DNA of 64,000 nucleotides, taken from assembly GCF_003231305.1 (NCBI RefSeq), contig NZ_QKVM01000011.1, positions 54,270 through 118,269 on the forward strand, given 5' to 3'. Source of the DNA: Pseudomonas sichuanensis (GTDB lineage Bacteria; Pseudomonadota; Gammaproteobacteria; Pseudomonadales; Pseudomonadaceae). A program made the position numbers and the translations under genes. Below the pieces are notes generated by a model. It saw only the letters and a list, made by a program, of their open reading frames with translations, had not been told where the DNA came from and ran no database searches. Numbering within the stretch: the first letter of the stretch is position 1; each line of letters begins with the position of its first letter. Below, piece after piece: positions 52,817 to 62,439 of this stretch.

Positions 52817-55075
52817 ATGAGCAATGAACGGTACGCGAAGCGGGTCAAGGCAGGTATCACGGCCTGTTGGTTGCTGCTACCCACCACTGCCATCGCCGCC
52901 ATCGTGGAGAATGGCGACACCTTGACCATCGATTCGACCACCGCACCGACGTTCTATCTGGTCCGCGGGCAGTCGACCCTCAACAGCCAGCCGGGCGCGG
53001 TGACCGAGTCGATCGCCATCACCGAAGGTTCCTCGCTCGACATGCGCGGTAGTACCGTGAACGGTGGCACGGACTATGGCGTGATGGTCAGCGAAAGCTC
53101 CGCGACCATCGACGCAAGCAGCATTTCCAGCGACTTCATCGGCCTGAATGCCAGCCGCACGCCCGCGGGCACGACCGGCTCGCAGGTGTCGGTAAGCAAC
53201 AGCACGATCATCGGGGCCGAGGGGGGCGCCGAGGTGACGGGCCTGAGCACCCTGATCCTCGCCAACACGCAGGTGACCGGCAGCGATACCACGGCCAACG
53301 GTATCGACCTGCGCGGCGGTAGCGTCATGGCCATGGCCGGAACGGTGATTACCGGCGGCAAGAACGGGGTCAGCATCTCGCGCGACAGCAACAACGTCGG
53401 TGATTTCAGCCTGGCGCTCGACGGCGCCTCGGTGGTGGGGCAGAACGGTGCGGCAATCGCCGTGGTGGGCGGTGTCCAGGCCAAGGTCACGCTGGCCAAT
53501 GGTAGCTCGCTGTCGGGCGCCAACGACCTGCTGCTGGATGTCTCGCAGGCCTCGGGAGTGGACATGTCGGTGCGCGACAGCGATCTCACTGGCGATTTCC
53601 AGGTCCGTGAGGGCAGCGACGCCACCCTGGCGTTTTCCGGCGGCAGCCTGACAGGCGACGTACTGGTCGAGCAGGGCAGCACTGCCACTGTGGCGTTGAG
53701 CAGCGGCGCGGTCCTGACCGGCCGCCTGCAGAATGTAAACAAGGTCGCCATCGCCAGTGGCGCCAACTGGACGTTGATAGACAGCCAGCAGGTGGAAGAC
53801 CTGGCGCTCGATGGCGGCATCGTGAAGTTTGGTTCGGCCAGCCAGTTCTACCAGCTCGATGTGGCCAATCTGTCGGGCAACGGCACCTTCGTGATGGACG
53901 TGGACTGGGCCAGCAACCAGCACGATGTGCTCAATGTCACCGGTACCGCCACCGGCAGCCACACCCTGCAGGTGGCCGGCTCCGGCGTCGACCCTGCCAA
54001 CCCCCAGGCCCTGACCCTGGTGCGCACCGCTGCCGGCGATGCCACCTTCGCCTTGAGCGGCAACCGGCCCGTGGACGTGGGCACCTATTCCTATCAGCTG
54101 CAATCCCAGGCCAATGGCGCTGGCGGCAGCGACTGGTTCCTCGATCCGAACACCAAAAGCCTCAGCCCCAGTACCCGCTCGGTACTGGCCCTGTTCAACA
54201 CCGCGCCCACCGTCTGGTACGGCGAGCTGACCTCGCTGCGCAGCCGCATGGGCGAGTTGCGCTTCAACGGTGGCAAGGCTGGCGCTTGGGCTCGTTCGTA
54301 CAGCAACAAGTACGACGTCTCGCCCCTGTCGGGCGTGGGTTACAACCAGGTGCAGAGTGGCTTCTCCCTGGGCGCCGACGCGCCGCTGCCCTGGGGCGAC
54401 GGCCAATGGCTGGTGGGCGTGCTGGCCGGCCACAGCCGCTCCGACCTGGATGTGTCGCGCGGCACTTCGGGCAGCGTCGACAGCTACTACGCAGGCCTCT
54501 ACACCACCTGGCTCGACTCGGCCAGTGGCTACTACTTCGACGCCGTGCTCAAGGCCAACCGCTTCCACAACAAGGCCAAGGTCAGCATGAGCGACGATAC
54601 CCGCGCCAAGGGTGATTACGACAACGTCGGCCTGGGTGGTTCGGTGGAGTTCGGCCGGCACATCGTCCTGGCCGATGGCTGGTTCGTCGAGCCATTCGGT
54701 CAGTTGTCGACGGTGGTGATCCAGGGCAAGGACTATGGGCTGGACAACGGCATGCAGGCCGAAGGCGAACAGACCCGCTCGGTACTGGGCAAGGTCGGTA
54801 GCGTGGTCGGGCGCAACCTGCGCCTGGAAGGCGGCGCGGTGGTTCAGCCCTACGTGAAGGCGGCGCTGGCCCATGAGTTCGCCAAGGCCAATCGGGTAGA
54901 AGTCAACGACAACCCGTTCAACAACGACCTGTCCGGCTCGCGTGCCGAGCTCGGCGCCGGCGTGGCGGTGGCGTTCACCGAGCGGTTCTCGGTGCACGCC
55001 GACCTGGACTACGCCAAGGGTGAACATATCGAGCAGCCGTATGGGGTGAATGTGGGGCTGCGGTATAGCTGGTAG
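52817..55075 (+). CDS. Classical autotransporter with pertactin-like passenger
   Basis: The 752-residue protein has a signal peptide (residues 1-27, ending PTTAIA), a right-handed beta-helix passenger (many short turns such as GSSLDMRGSTVNGGTDYGVM) and a pertactin-like junction (TFVMDVDWASNQHDVLNVTG). A beta-barrel translocator of about 270 residues follows, ending in VNVGLRYSW with a terminal aromatic residue. This is type Va secretion: the barrel inserts in the outer membrane and displays the passenger. No RGD or protease motif is seen. The ATG at 52817 follows GAGGAGG and gives the best signal peptide. Confidence 0.9.
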   Translation: MSNERYAKRVKAGITACWLLLPTTAIAAIVENGDTLTIDSTTAPTFYLVRGQSTLNSQPGAVTESIAITEGSSLDMRGSTVNGGTDYGVMVSESSATIDASSISSDFIGLNASRTPAGTTGSQVSVSNSTIIGAEGGAEVTGLSTLILANTQVTGSDTTANGIDLRGGSVMAMAGTVITGGKNGVSISRDSNNVGDFSLALDGASVVGQNGAAIAVVGGVQAKVTLANGSSLSGANDLLLDVSQASGVDMSVRDSDLTGDFQVREGSDATLAFSGGSLTGDVLVEQGSTATVALSSGAVLTGRLQNVNKVAIASGANWTLIDSQQVEDLALDGGIVKFGSASQFYQLDVANLSGNGTFVMDVDWASNQHDVLNVTGTATGSHTLQVAGSGVDPANPQALTLVRTAAGDATFALSGNRPVDVGTYSYQLQSQANGAGGSDWFLDPNTKSLSPSTRSVLALFNTAPTVWYGELTSLRSRMGELRFNGGKAGAWARSYSNKYDVSPLSGVGYNQVQSGFSLGADAPLPWGDGQWLVGVLAGHSRSDLDVSRGTSGSVDSYYAGLYTTWLDSASGYYFDAVLKANRFHNKAKVSMSDDTRAKGDYDNVGLGGSVEFGRHIVLADGWFVEPFGQLSTVVIQGKDYGLDNGMQAEGEQTRSVLGKVGSVVGRNLRLEGGAVVQPYVKAALAHEFAKANRVEVNDNPFNNDLSGSRAELGAGVAVAFTERFSVHADLDYAKGEHIEQPYGVNVGLRYSW

Positions 55076-55119
55076 AGAGTGCGGCCTCGCCCAGCACGGA
55101 TATCAGGCGCTGCTCTGCA

Positions 55120-58100
55120 CTAAAGCCCCATCACGTTCGAATAGTCGCCTTTTATGGAAAGCCCGTATCCGCCCAGGTTCCAGACGATGATGCACCAGTT
55201 TCTGTTGAACCCCGACGATGTGGTCGTCCAGTTATGGTGCCCCCAAGGCCAGTTGCTCTTGTACTGCTCGTGAATCTCGTAGATTTCGGCTTGGGAGGGA
55301 AGTCTCATGCCCGCCGCGGCAACGGCGGATTGGGCGTTGCGGTAGATTGCGTTGCCGAAATGGCGGACCAGCCGGATCCCGCTCACGGTTACCGGGTAGC
55401 TACCGGAGCGGCCCGCACTATCCCGCACGGTGATAGTGGCTGCACCATTAGTACGGGCGTAGACAACACCATTGCTGTTGACCTGGGCTATGTTGGCATT
55501 GCTGGAGCTGTACGTATAAGGCGGTACTCCGCTGGAGGGGGTCCTGGTGGCGGTGGTTCCGCTGGGCCAGGCAATTGGATCGGTCTGCGGGGCGCCACTG
55601 GGCACGTATAGCTTGCCGCTCAATGTCACTTGGGACGAGTTCAGCACGAAGTCCGGGATCGGAGACAGCACGGTGAAACTGCGAGTATTCGAAGTCGGCT
55701 TGCCTGCATACATCGCCATAGCCTTGAGGGAATGCCCCCCCAGTGCCAGGCCGGTCACGGCCCGGCTCCAGTTGCCGGCGCCGTTCACCGCCGCCACCCC
55801 CTTGCTGGTATTGCCATCGAACACTTCCACCTGTTCATTGGCTGCCGCGCTGCCGGAGGCCGTCACACTGGTATCGGTGGTCGAGCCGCCGTTGGTCACT
55901 TCCCCTCGCGAGTCGCGCACGCTGGTCAGGGTCGGCGTCACTGCCGCCTTCACGGTAAACGACCACAGCCCGGACTCTTTGCCGTTGCCATACAAAGCCT
56001 GTGCCTTGAGCGCGTGGCTGCCAATAGAGAGCCCAGTCACCTGTCGGCTCCAGATACCGTTGCCATCGACAGCGGCGCTGCCCTTGCTGGCCGCACCGTC
56101 GAACAGGGTGATTTCCTGCCCGGGGGCTGCGGTGCCCGACGCCGTCACCGTGGTGGCATAGGTGCTGCCCAGGTTGCCCACGCTGGCGCCTTGAGGGTCG
56201 ACCACACGTGTGATGTTCGGCGCCACGTCGGCCGTGACGTTGAATTGCCGCAAGCCGGACTCGGGCTGACTGCCATAACGGGCCCGTACCTTGAGTGGGT
56301 GGGCTCCCTGGGCCAGGTTCTGCAGGGCAGTGCTCCATTGCCCGTTGCTACCCACCGTCAGCGTGCCTCGGGACTGGTTGTTATCGAACAGTTCGACCTC
56401 GAGATTGGCGGTTCCCGTGCCCGTCACGCTAACGCTCTGCTCGACGGTATAGCCATTGGCCGGTACCTCGCGACGCGAGTCGCGCACACTGGCAATGGTC
56501 GGGGTGACGGTGGCCGCGACGATGACCTGCCAAAGGCTGGACTCGTTGCCCGTGCCATACAATGCCTTGGCCTTGAAGGCATGCGTAGCCACCGCAAGGC
56601 CAGACACCGTCAGCGTCCAGGCCCCAATGGGGTCGGTACTGGCCCGCCCTTTGGACACCGTGCCATCGAACACTTCGACCTGGCGCCCGGGGCTGGCAAG
56701 CCCGTCGAGGGTGAGGGCGGTGTCGATGGTAGTGCCGCCGTTGGCCACGTTGCCCCTGCTGTCGCGCACGGCAATGATGCTCGGGGTCAGGTTCTCCAGT
56801 ACCTCGAAGCGCCGCGGTTGCGAGATGTGCCCGCTGCCGTCCAGGGCATGGGCGGTCAGCACGTAGGCCTTGGGCGCCAGGCCTGAAAGCACCAGGCTCC
56901 AGCGGCCGTCGGCAGCGGCCTGGGCGGGCCCCTTGGACTGATTGCCGTCGAACAGCTCGACCTGCGATTCCAGGGTCGCGGTGCCGGTGAGGGTGACCCG
57001 GCTCTGGAAGGTACTGCCGCCATCGACGATTGCACCGTCGGCATCCTCCACCTGGGTAATCACCGGTATCACCCAGTCATGGTGGGCCTTGAAGGTATAG
57101 GGCCGTGGCGGCAAGGGCAGCGCGCTCGTTTCGACGGCATTGTCGGCGAAGCCTACCTTGCAGCGTGCGACGAGGGGCGTGTCCTGGCCGAGCAGGGCGA
57201 GGCTGGCGCGCGGCACCGGCTGGTCAAGGCCGTCACGCACTTGCGTGGCGCTCAATGGCGCCCCATCGAGCAGGTCGATGCGCTGTGGGCCGCCGTTTGC
57301 GTTCGCGCCCTCCAGGAACAGCCAAACCCGCTGCCCCTCGATGATGAAGGGCCAGGGAGGTGCGACCGTGCAGCGCGCATCCCCGGCAAAGGTGGCCAGG
57401 TTGAGCACGTTCGCCTGGGCCTGGGGGATTGCCGGGGTGGGCAGGTGCTGATCGGCGATGGGGATGATGGTCAGCAGGGTTGGGGCCGACAGCTTCTCGC
57501 GGCTGTAGCGCTTGACGACATACGCCACCGTCACCTGCTGGCCGATATTGGCGCCGATCACCCTGGCCGGTACCTTGAACTGCACCTGGCCCGAGGCGCT
57601 GGCGGGCTGTTGCTGCTCCGGCGGCGTGCCGCTTCCCGGCGTGCCCAGCCATCTCAGGGTGATCAGATCGCCGAGCTCCATGCTCGGATACCTGACGGTG
57701 ACCGTCACGCCCGTGCTGGCCTGCATGGGGTCGAGCTGGTTGTTGCTCGCCTCATCCACCACTGGGGGGGGCAGGTCGCCGATCAGTCGACCAATCACCA
57801 GGTTCAGCACGGCTGAATACTCGAACTGCCCGGTGCTGGCCCGTTTGAGGGTGTACAGCACCCGCACGGTGCTGTTGAGGTTGGCCTCGATCAATTGACG
57901 GACGATGGGGAAGATGACCGGCTTGCCCGCGTTCGAGGTGGTGATGGGGATCCAGTCGTTGGCGCTACCCTCGTCGGCATCGTCGCCCAGCCAGTACCAG
58001 GTGAGGATGTCGCCCTTGAGCGTGCCGGAGTAGCTGACGCGCAAGGTCACGTCGCCGGGGTGCAGTTCGGGGTCGAGCACACCGTCAGCGGCTTCATCCA

Positions 58101-59745
58101 GCGTAGGCGCCGGCAGTTGGGCGGGCAACGGCGCGATCACCACCTTCAGGTGCGAGGACTGGCGGATCGCCTGCAGGGCCGTCGCATCGTTCATCACCTG
58201 GTAGCTCAGGTCCAGACTGCCACCGGCCAGCAGGCCGATGTGCTCGGCGGTCACACCCTGGTAGATCGGTTTGCCCTTTTCGTTGTTCGACACGATGTGG
58301 ACGACTTCGTGCAGGTGCGGGGTGCCGTCGGCGCGGGAGCCGAGCCAGATGATGTTGATCGCGTCACCGACTTCCATGCCCTCGTAGGCCGGGATCACCG
58401 CGTGGGCACGCTCGAGTGTGGCATCCAGACGGTCGCCGATCAGTTCGAAGATCGACGGCGCGGGCAGTGGCGCATCACCGACGATGCTGATGTTGGCACG
58501 CTTGGAGGACAGCTGCGGGTCGCCATTGACCGGTGTGAGCACATAGGAGGCGACGATACGCCCTTTGGCGCCCTGGCGGACCACCTGATTGGGGATTGGC
58601 ACCTCGACCACGTCCGGCAATTTCACGACTGTTTGCGCAACGGTATCCTTGGCGATTTCCTGGTCGTTGTGCAGGGTTACCCAGGTCACCGTCACTGTAT
58701 CGCCGTAGGCGAAGGTAGGTGCGCGGGCCACCAATTGCACCGTGGCGTCGGCATCGCCCAGCACGCTCAGGTCGAGGATATCGTTGGGGGCCTCTTTGAC
58801 GAAGGGCGCATCGAGTTTCCAGGCGCCGGCTTCCACGCCGATCACCGTGCGCAGCGACCAGTCTTCGGAGAAATTGCGCACCTCGTCGTGCACCTGGTAG
58901 TGCACCCGCAGGCTGGGGCTGTCGCCTGCGGCCAGGATCGTCGCCTGGTCGACGTTCAACGTGACCGGGTCACGTCCGCCAGCTTCTGCTTCGCTTACCG
59001 TATGCAGCAACGGCACATTGCCCCAGTGCAACTCGATCACATCCCACGCCGCGCGGTTGTCGTACCAGCCCACCTCCACGGGCACCCCGCGCGCCGCCCA
59101 GGCGGCATCCACGCCATTGTCGACCACGTCCTGCGGCAACTTGGGCGCGGGCAATTGCGAGTGCCCTGGCAGATGCGGGTCACGGTCATAGTCGCCCGGC
59201 AGGTCCAGCTTGATGCGCAGGCGCAGGGCGATCGAGTCCTCGGGCGTGGCGGTGCCGTTGCGGGTGAGGCGGTACAGCACCTGCTCGGCCCAGCTGTCCT
59301 GCGGTTGTTCGCCTGTAGTCAGTTGTTCGAGTACTTGCCCGACCCGATCGGTTTGTCCGTCGAGGAGGCGACAAACAAGCCGCAGCAGTTGCCCGAGATG
59401 GCTTGCCCGAGCGCGGACCAGCCTGCGCAGCATCTGGGCCGTCCAGGCATCGGGCAGTGGCAGGTACAGCATGATTCGCGTGTTTTCCTCGCCCGCCGCC
59501 ACCGTGTGGCTGGCCAGCACCTGCCCATCCCATACGACCTCCAGCCTGTCGCCAGCCTGCATGCGCAGGTAAGGGTCGATGAACACCAGCAGCCCTTGGA
59601 GGAACTGCGTGGCCATCTGCAGATTGATCCCGCCATCGGCGTCGTGCACAGGGGATGGCATGCCGACGATCAACAACGGGCGAAGCGCCAGGGGCAGGTT
59701 GTCGGAGCCCTGTGGCGGTAAGTGGCTCAGGGGAGGTTGGCTCAT
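55120..59745 (-). CDS. Giant Ig-repeat protein with Big2 and lectin-like C-terminus
   Basis: The 1541-residue protein starts MSQPPLSHLPPQGSDNL with no signal peptide. Its N-terminal half is a series of beta-sandwich domains of the same type as the two + strand proteins (VEVGWYDNRAAWDVIELHWG). Five tandem Ig-like repeats of about 90 residues follow (each near TPTLTSVRDSRGEV, then VEVFDGNTSKG), then a Big2 domain (YTYSSSNANIAQVNSNGVVY) and a C-terminal lectin-like module (GMRLPSQAEIYEIHEQYKSN). The last part recalls the C-type-lectin tip of invasins. The start overlaps the upstream lipoprotein stop. The 3' end is noticeably less GC-rich. Confidence 0.78.
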   Translation of the reverse strand: MSQPPLSHLPPQGSDNLPLALRPLLIVGMPSPVHDADGGINLQMATQFLQGLLVFIDPYLRMQAGDRLEVVWDGQVLASHTVAAGEENTRIMLYLPLPDAWTAQMLRRLVRARASHLGQLLRLVCRLLDGQTDRVGQVLEQLTTGEQPQDSWAEQVLYRLTRNGTATPEDSIALRLRIKLDLPGDYDRDPHLPGHSQLPAPKLPQDVVDNGVDAAWAARGVPVEVGWYDNRAAWDVIELHWGNVPLLHTVSEAEAGGRDPVTLNVDQATILAAGDSPSLRVHYQVHDEVRNFSEDWSLRTVIGVEAGAWKLDAPFVKEAPNDILDLSVLGDADATVQLVARAPTFAYGDTVTVTWVTLHNDQEIAKDTVAQTVVKLPDVVEVPIPNQVVRQGAKGRIVASYVLTPVNGDPQLSSKRANISIVGDAPLPAPSIFELIGDRLDATLERAHAVIPAYEGMEVGDAINIIWLGSRADGTPHLHEVVHIVSNNEKGKPIYQGVTAEHIGLLAGGSLDLSYQVMNDATALQAIRQSSHLKVVIAPLPAQLPAPTLDEAADGVLDPELHPGDVTLRVSYSGTLKGDILTWYWLGDDADEGSANDWIPITTSNAGKPVIFPIVRQLIEANLNSTVRVLYTLKRASTGQFEYSAVLNLVIGRLIGDLPPPVVDEASNNQLDPMQASTGVTVTVRYPSMELGDLITLRWLGTPGSGTPPEQQQPASASGQVQFKVPARVIGANIGQQVTVAYVVKRYSREKLSAPTLLTIIPIADQHLPTPAIPQAQANVLNLATFAGDARCTVAPPWPFIIEGQRVWLFLEGANANGGPQRIDLLDGAPLSATQVRDGLDQPVPRASLALLGQDTPLVARCKVGFADNAVETSALPLPPRPYTFKAHHDWVIPVITQVEDADGAIVDGGSTFQSRVTLTGTATLESQVELFDGNQSKGPAQAAADGRWSLVLSGLAPKAYVLTAHALDGSGHISQPRRFEVLENLTPSIIAVRDSRGNVANGGTTIDTALTLDGLASPGRQVEVFDGTVSKGRASTDPIGAWTLTVSGLAVATHAFKAKALYGTGNESSLWQVIVAATVTPTIASVRDSRREVPANGYTVEQSVSVTGTGTANLEVELFDNNQSRGTLTVGSNGQWSTALQNLAQGAHPLKVRARYGSQPESGLRQFNVTADVAPNITRVVDPQGASVGNLGSTYATTVTASGTAAPGQEITLFDGAASKGSAAVDGNGIWSRQVTGLSIGSHALKAQALYGNGKESGLWSFTVKAAVTPTLTSVRDSRGEVTNGGSTTDTSVTASGSAAANEQVEVFDGNTSKGVAAVNGAGNWSRAVTGLALGGHSLKAMAMYAGKPTSNTRSFTVLSPIPDFVLNSSQVTLSGKLYVPSGAPQTDPIAWPSGTTATRTPSSGVPPYTYSSSNANIAQVNSNGVVYARTNGAATITVRDSAGRSGSYPVTVSGIRLVRHFGNAIYRNAQSAVAAAGMRLPSQAEIYEIHEQYKSNWPWGHHNWTTTSSGFNRNWCIIVWNLGGYGLSIKGDYSNVMGL

Positions 59746-61430
59746 GGGCAAGGCTCCTCGTGGCTGGAAGTAGGCACGCTCGCGCGAGGCGGCGAGCAGT
59801 GCGTCGTGGTAGCGGGAGCGCCCGCTGCGAGCTGGTCGGCGGGGCGGTAGGAGAAGGTGTCGCCGGCCCCAAGGGCCATGCGCACCACGGGCAGGAACCT
59901 TTGGGTCTGGTTGTAGAAGTCTCGCTGGATGAACTGTGCCTGGGGTAAGCCAGTGCTGTCGCCAAGGTAGTACAGGGCGTCGATGGGCAATCGCTGGGGA
60001 ATGCCGACAGGCCAGGCCGCCATCATCAGCTCGTTCCAGTCGGTACGGCTGGGGAGTTCCCGCCTGACATCGATGCTCAGCTGGAACTGAGCGGGTGCGT
60101 TGCTGAACGCACAGCTTTGGCCTGGCGTGCTTGCATAACGGGCCTTCCACTGCTGCACGCTGTGAACGCCGAGCTTTTCGCACTCACCACGGAACGTGCA
60201 GGGATCAGGGCTGCCGGAGGTGCCGGCATTGTAGGGATAGGCGCAGCGCAAGGTGGGACGGTACGCCATCGGGGCACCCAGTTCACGGAAGGTGAAGCCG
60301 TAGGGCCGGGAGAACACCGAGCGAATGTCCACATCGCTGCGCGCATAGGAGAACGAGACACCGTTGTTGGCAATGGAGCCTGGGCTCGGGTCCCAGGCGT
60401 GGAACGCGGTAGTCGCCAGGTTGGAGCGAAACAGCACCCCGTTGCAGTTGAACGCGGCGCTTCCACCGGCGCAGGTGCTGGTGGCGTTGGCGAAGCGCTG
60501 CTTGAGTTGCTGCGCCACCTGGTAGCCGATGTACAGCTGGTCCTGCAGGTCGAAGCCGAACACCTGGTCGGCCGGTTGGGCGAGGTCCATGCGTACGACC
60601 GGCAGCCAGTCGCCCGTGGCGTCGAACCAGGCGCGCTGGTCCTGCTGGGCGGCCAGCAAGGCGCCCTTGGTGTGCCGATCGTAGACCAGCGCCTGTATCG
60701 CCAGCCGCGTCGGGGCCTGGGCGTCCCAGTTGCGCAGCAGCACCTCGACCGGTTTGTCGCGCCGCTCGCCAAGCTGCTCGTGGGCTTGCAGGGTGGAGAG
60801 AAATTGCGTGCCATTCTCGGCATTGAAGGCACACTGTTTTGCGGCATCCTGGCCCTGGCTTTGATAGTGCGCGACCCAGCTGGCGGCGTCGTCGACGCCC
60901 AGCGCTGCGCATGAGCCCAGGTCCGCGCGGGCCCGGGCAGCGACCGGCGCGCAACCCATGCTGGGCCGCGCCGGAGCGTCCGTTGTCGGCAGGGGGTGGC
61001 TGCACAGTGATTCGTAAGGCTTGCCCTGGCTCGCGGCGCTGAACAGATCGGCCAGTACCGCGCCATGACTGCGCGGCAGGCTGTCGCTGCCCAGGTCCGC
61101 CCGCAAAAAGTGCAGGCGCCGGCTGCCGCGTGCCGTGGCTGCGGCATCGTGTTGCCAGAAGGCACCTGCACCGGGGTTGTCGATCAGCAGTACGCCGGTG
61201 CATTGCCAGGCCGGCTTGTCGACCGCGCAACGGTTGGACGTGGCGCGATAGCGGTTGTTCAGCAGCTGTGCGGTTTCCGGGCCGGTGACCGCGCAGGTGC
61301 CTTGTTGCCGGCAGGTGGCGGCAACAGGCGAGCTGCCTGGCATCGCCAGTGGCGTGGCCTGTCGGGTACAGCCGCCGAGCAACATGATGCCGGTGGCCAG
61401 AAGCACCAGGGGTAGGGTAAGACCTTTCAT
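59742..61430 (-). CDS. Two-domain lipoprotein resembling halovibrin HvnA-type proteins
   Basis: The 562-residue protein has a lipoprotein signal with the lipobox LLGGC (Cys21). The rest repeats one domain twice. The first copy has LLNNRYRATSNRCA, then WQCTGVLLIDN; the second has LKQRFANATSTCAGG, then FNCNGVLFRSN and NNGVSFSYARSDVDIRSVF. The pattern RY..T...C...CxGVL and the later SFSY.R.D blocks recall Pseudomonas proteins annotated as halovibrin HvnA; the activity of that family is not proven here. Paired Cys residues suggest disulfides outside the cytoplasm. It is the only gene in this operon with a clear export signal. Confidence 0.7.
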   Translation of the reverse strand: MKGLTLPLVLLATGIMLLGGCTRQATPLAMPGSSPVAATCRQQGTCAVTGPETAQLLNNRYRATSNRCAVDKPAWQCTGVLLIDNPGAGAFWQHDAAATARGSRRLHFLRADLGSDSLPRSHGAVLADLFSAASQGKPYESLCSHPLPTTDAPARPSMGCAPVAARARADLGSCAALGVDDAASWVAHYQSQGQDAAKQCAFNAENGTQFLSTLQAHEQLGERRDKPVEVLLRNWDAQAPTRLAIQALVYDRHTKGALLAAQQDQRAWFDATGDWLPVVRMDLAQPADQVFGFDLQDQLYIGYQVAQQLKQRFANATSTCAGGSAAFNCNGVLFRSNLATTAFHAWDPSPGSIANNGVSFSYARSDVDIRSVFSRPYGFTFRELGAPMAYRPTLRCAYPYNAGTSGSPDPCTFRGECEKLGVHSVQQWKARYASTPGQSCAFSNAPAQFQLSIDVRRELPSRTDWNELMMAAWPVGIPQRLPIDALYYLGDSTGLPQAQFIQRDFYNQTQRFLPVVRMALGAGDTFSYRPADQLAAGAPATTTHCSPPRASVPTSSHEEPCP

Positions 61431-61456
61431 GCTGGAGGCTCGCTCGCTGGTGGGCG

Positions 61457-62419
61457 TCAGCTGGCCAGGCCAACGGCCTGCAGCATCGTGCCGGTGTCGT
61501 GGCTGCTGGCATTGCCGTTGACGTCTGTGCCATTGGGGTCGTAGGCCCAGGCGGTACCTGCGCCCAATGGGTCCGCGGCCCAGAATGAATAGTTCAGCCA
61601 GCCCGCGAAGCTGGCCACGGGCCCAGTCTGTGGGTAGTAGCTCTGCCACAGCGCCTTGAGATCGGCCAGTGGTACCTGGGCAAGCCCAGCCTGTGTACAG
61701 GCGGCCTGCATGCCGACCCAGTCGCACGAGGCGCTGAGAAAATGCACCACCCGCATGCCACTGATGATCAGGCTGTAGGATTGCGCCTGCGCGTTGCTGT
61801 CGGTGGCGGTGATGCGGCAGGTGCCGTTGGCCAGGGCAGTCACTTCGCCATTGGCGTCTACCTGGGCGATGTCTGCGTCGCTGCTGGCGTAGGTGTAGGG
61901 CGCGCGGCCCCAGTCGGCGGCGCGGCGCATGCGGGCCTGCTCCGGTACCGTGGGCGGCGGGTGCCCGGCAATGGAGAGGTAGCCGCTGCCGCTGAGGTCC
62001 AACTGCGCGGCCTGGTCGAAACCGCCGGAGACGATGAGGGTCAGCACTGCGGTATCCTGCCCGCCCGCGTGGAAAGTCACCTGGCAGGCAACATCCAGCG
62101 TGGCGCCGGCAGCGGCGACGAACAGCGCCTTGGGCACGTCGTAGAACACTGGAGGCTCGCCGCGATCGACCATGCCCTGGTTGACCACCGTGTAATTGGT
62201 GTAATCGCCCACCGTCAGGTCCACGCGATCACGGTAGGCCATGCCGTTCCATACAGGCAGGCGCACCGTGGCGCCTGTGGCAGGCACATCCCGTGGATCC
62301 AGCGTGTTGCCGTTCGCCTCGACGACCTCGGGTGGGATTAACGCGCGGGCGCTGCCGGGGGTGGGTACCGTGGTGCTGGTCAGCCACAGCCACAGCCTTT
62401 TGATCCATTCGACGTTCAT
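61457..62419 (-). CDS. Ig-like/Big2 protein with lectin-like C-terminus
   Basis: The 320-residue protein starts MNVEWIKRLWLWLTSTTVPT, which is not a normal signal peptide. One Ig-like domain (VDLTVGDYTNYTVVNQGMVD) is followed by a Big2 domain (YTYASSDADIAQVDANGEVT) and a lectin-like module (ACTQAGLAQVPLADLKALWQ). Domain order and wording match the last 200 residues of the 1541-residue protein, so the two probably share a partner or assembly. GAGGACAACGGC precedes the ATG. It is 26 bases from the lipoprotein gene and 20 from the RCC1 gene. Confidence 0.75.
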   Translation of the reverse strand: MNVEWIKRLWLWLTSTTVPTPGSARALIPPEVVEANGNTLDPRDVPATGATVRLPVWNGMAYRDRVDLTVGDYTNYTVVNQGMVDRGEPPVFYDVPKALFVAAAGATLDVACQVTFHAGGQDTAVLTLIVSGGFDQAAQLDLSGSGYLSIAGHPPPTVPEQARMRRAADWGRAPYTYASSDADIAQVDANGEVTALANGTCRITATDSNAQAQSYSLIISGMRVVHFLSASCDWVGMQAACTQAGLAQVPLADLKALWQSYYPQTGPVASFAGWLNYSFWAADPLGAGTAWAYDPNGTDVNGNASSHDTGTMLQAVGLAS

Positions 62420-62439
62420 GCCGTTGTCCTCGGTCGAGT

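Noticed and set aside
57895..59721. 608-codon + strand ORF inside the giant Ig-repeat gene
   Set aside because: The minus frame shows repeated Ig-like domains over this stretch; the + frame shows only low-complexity residues.
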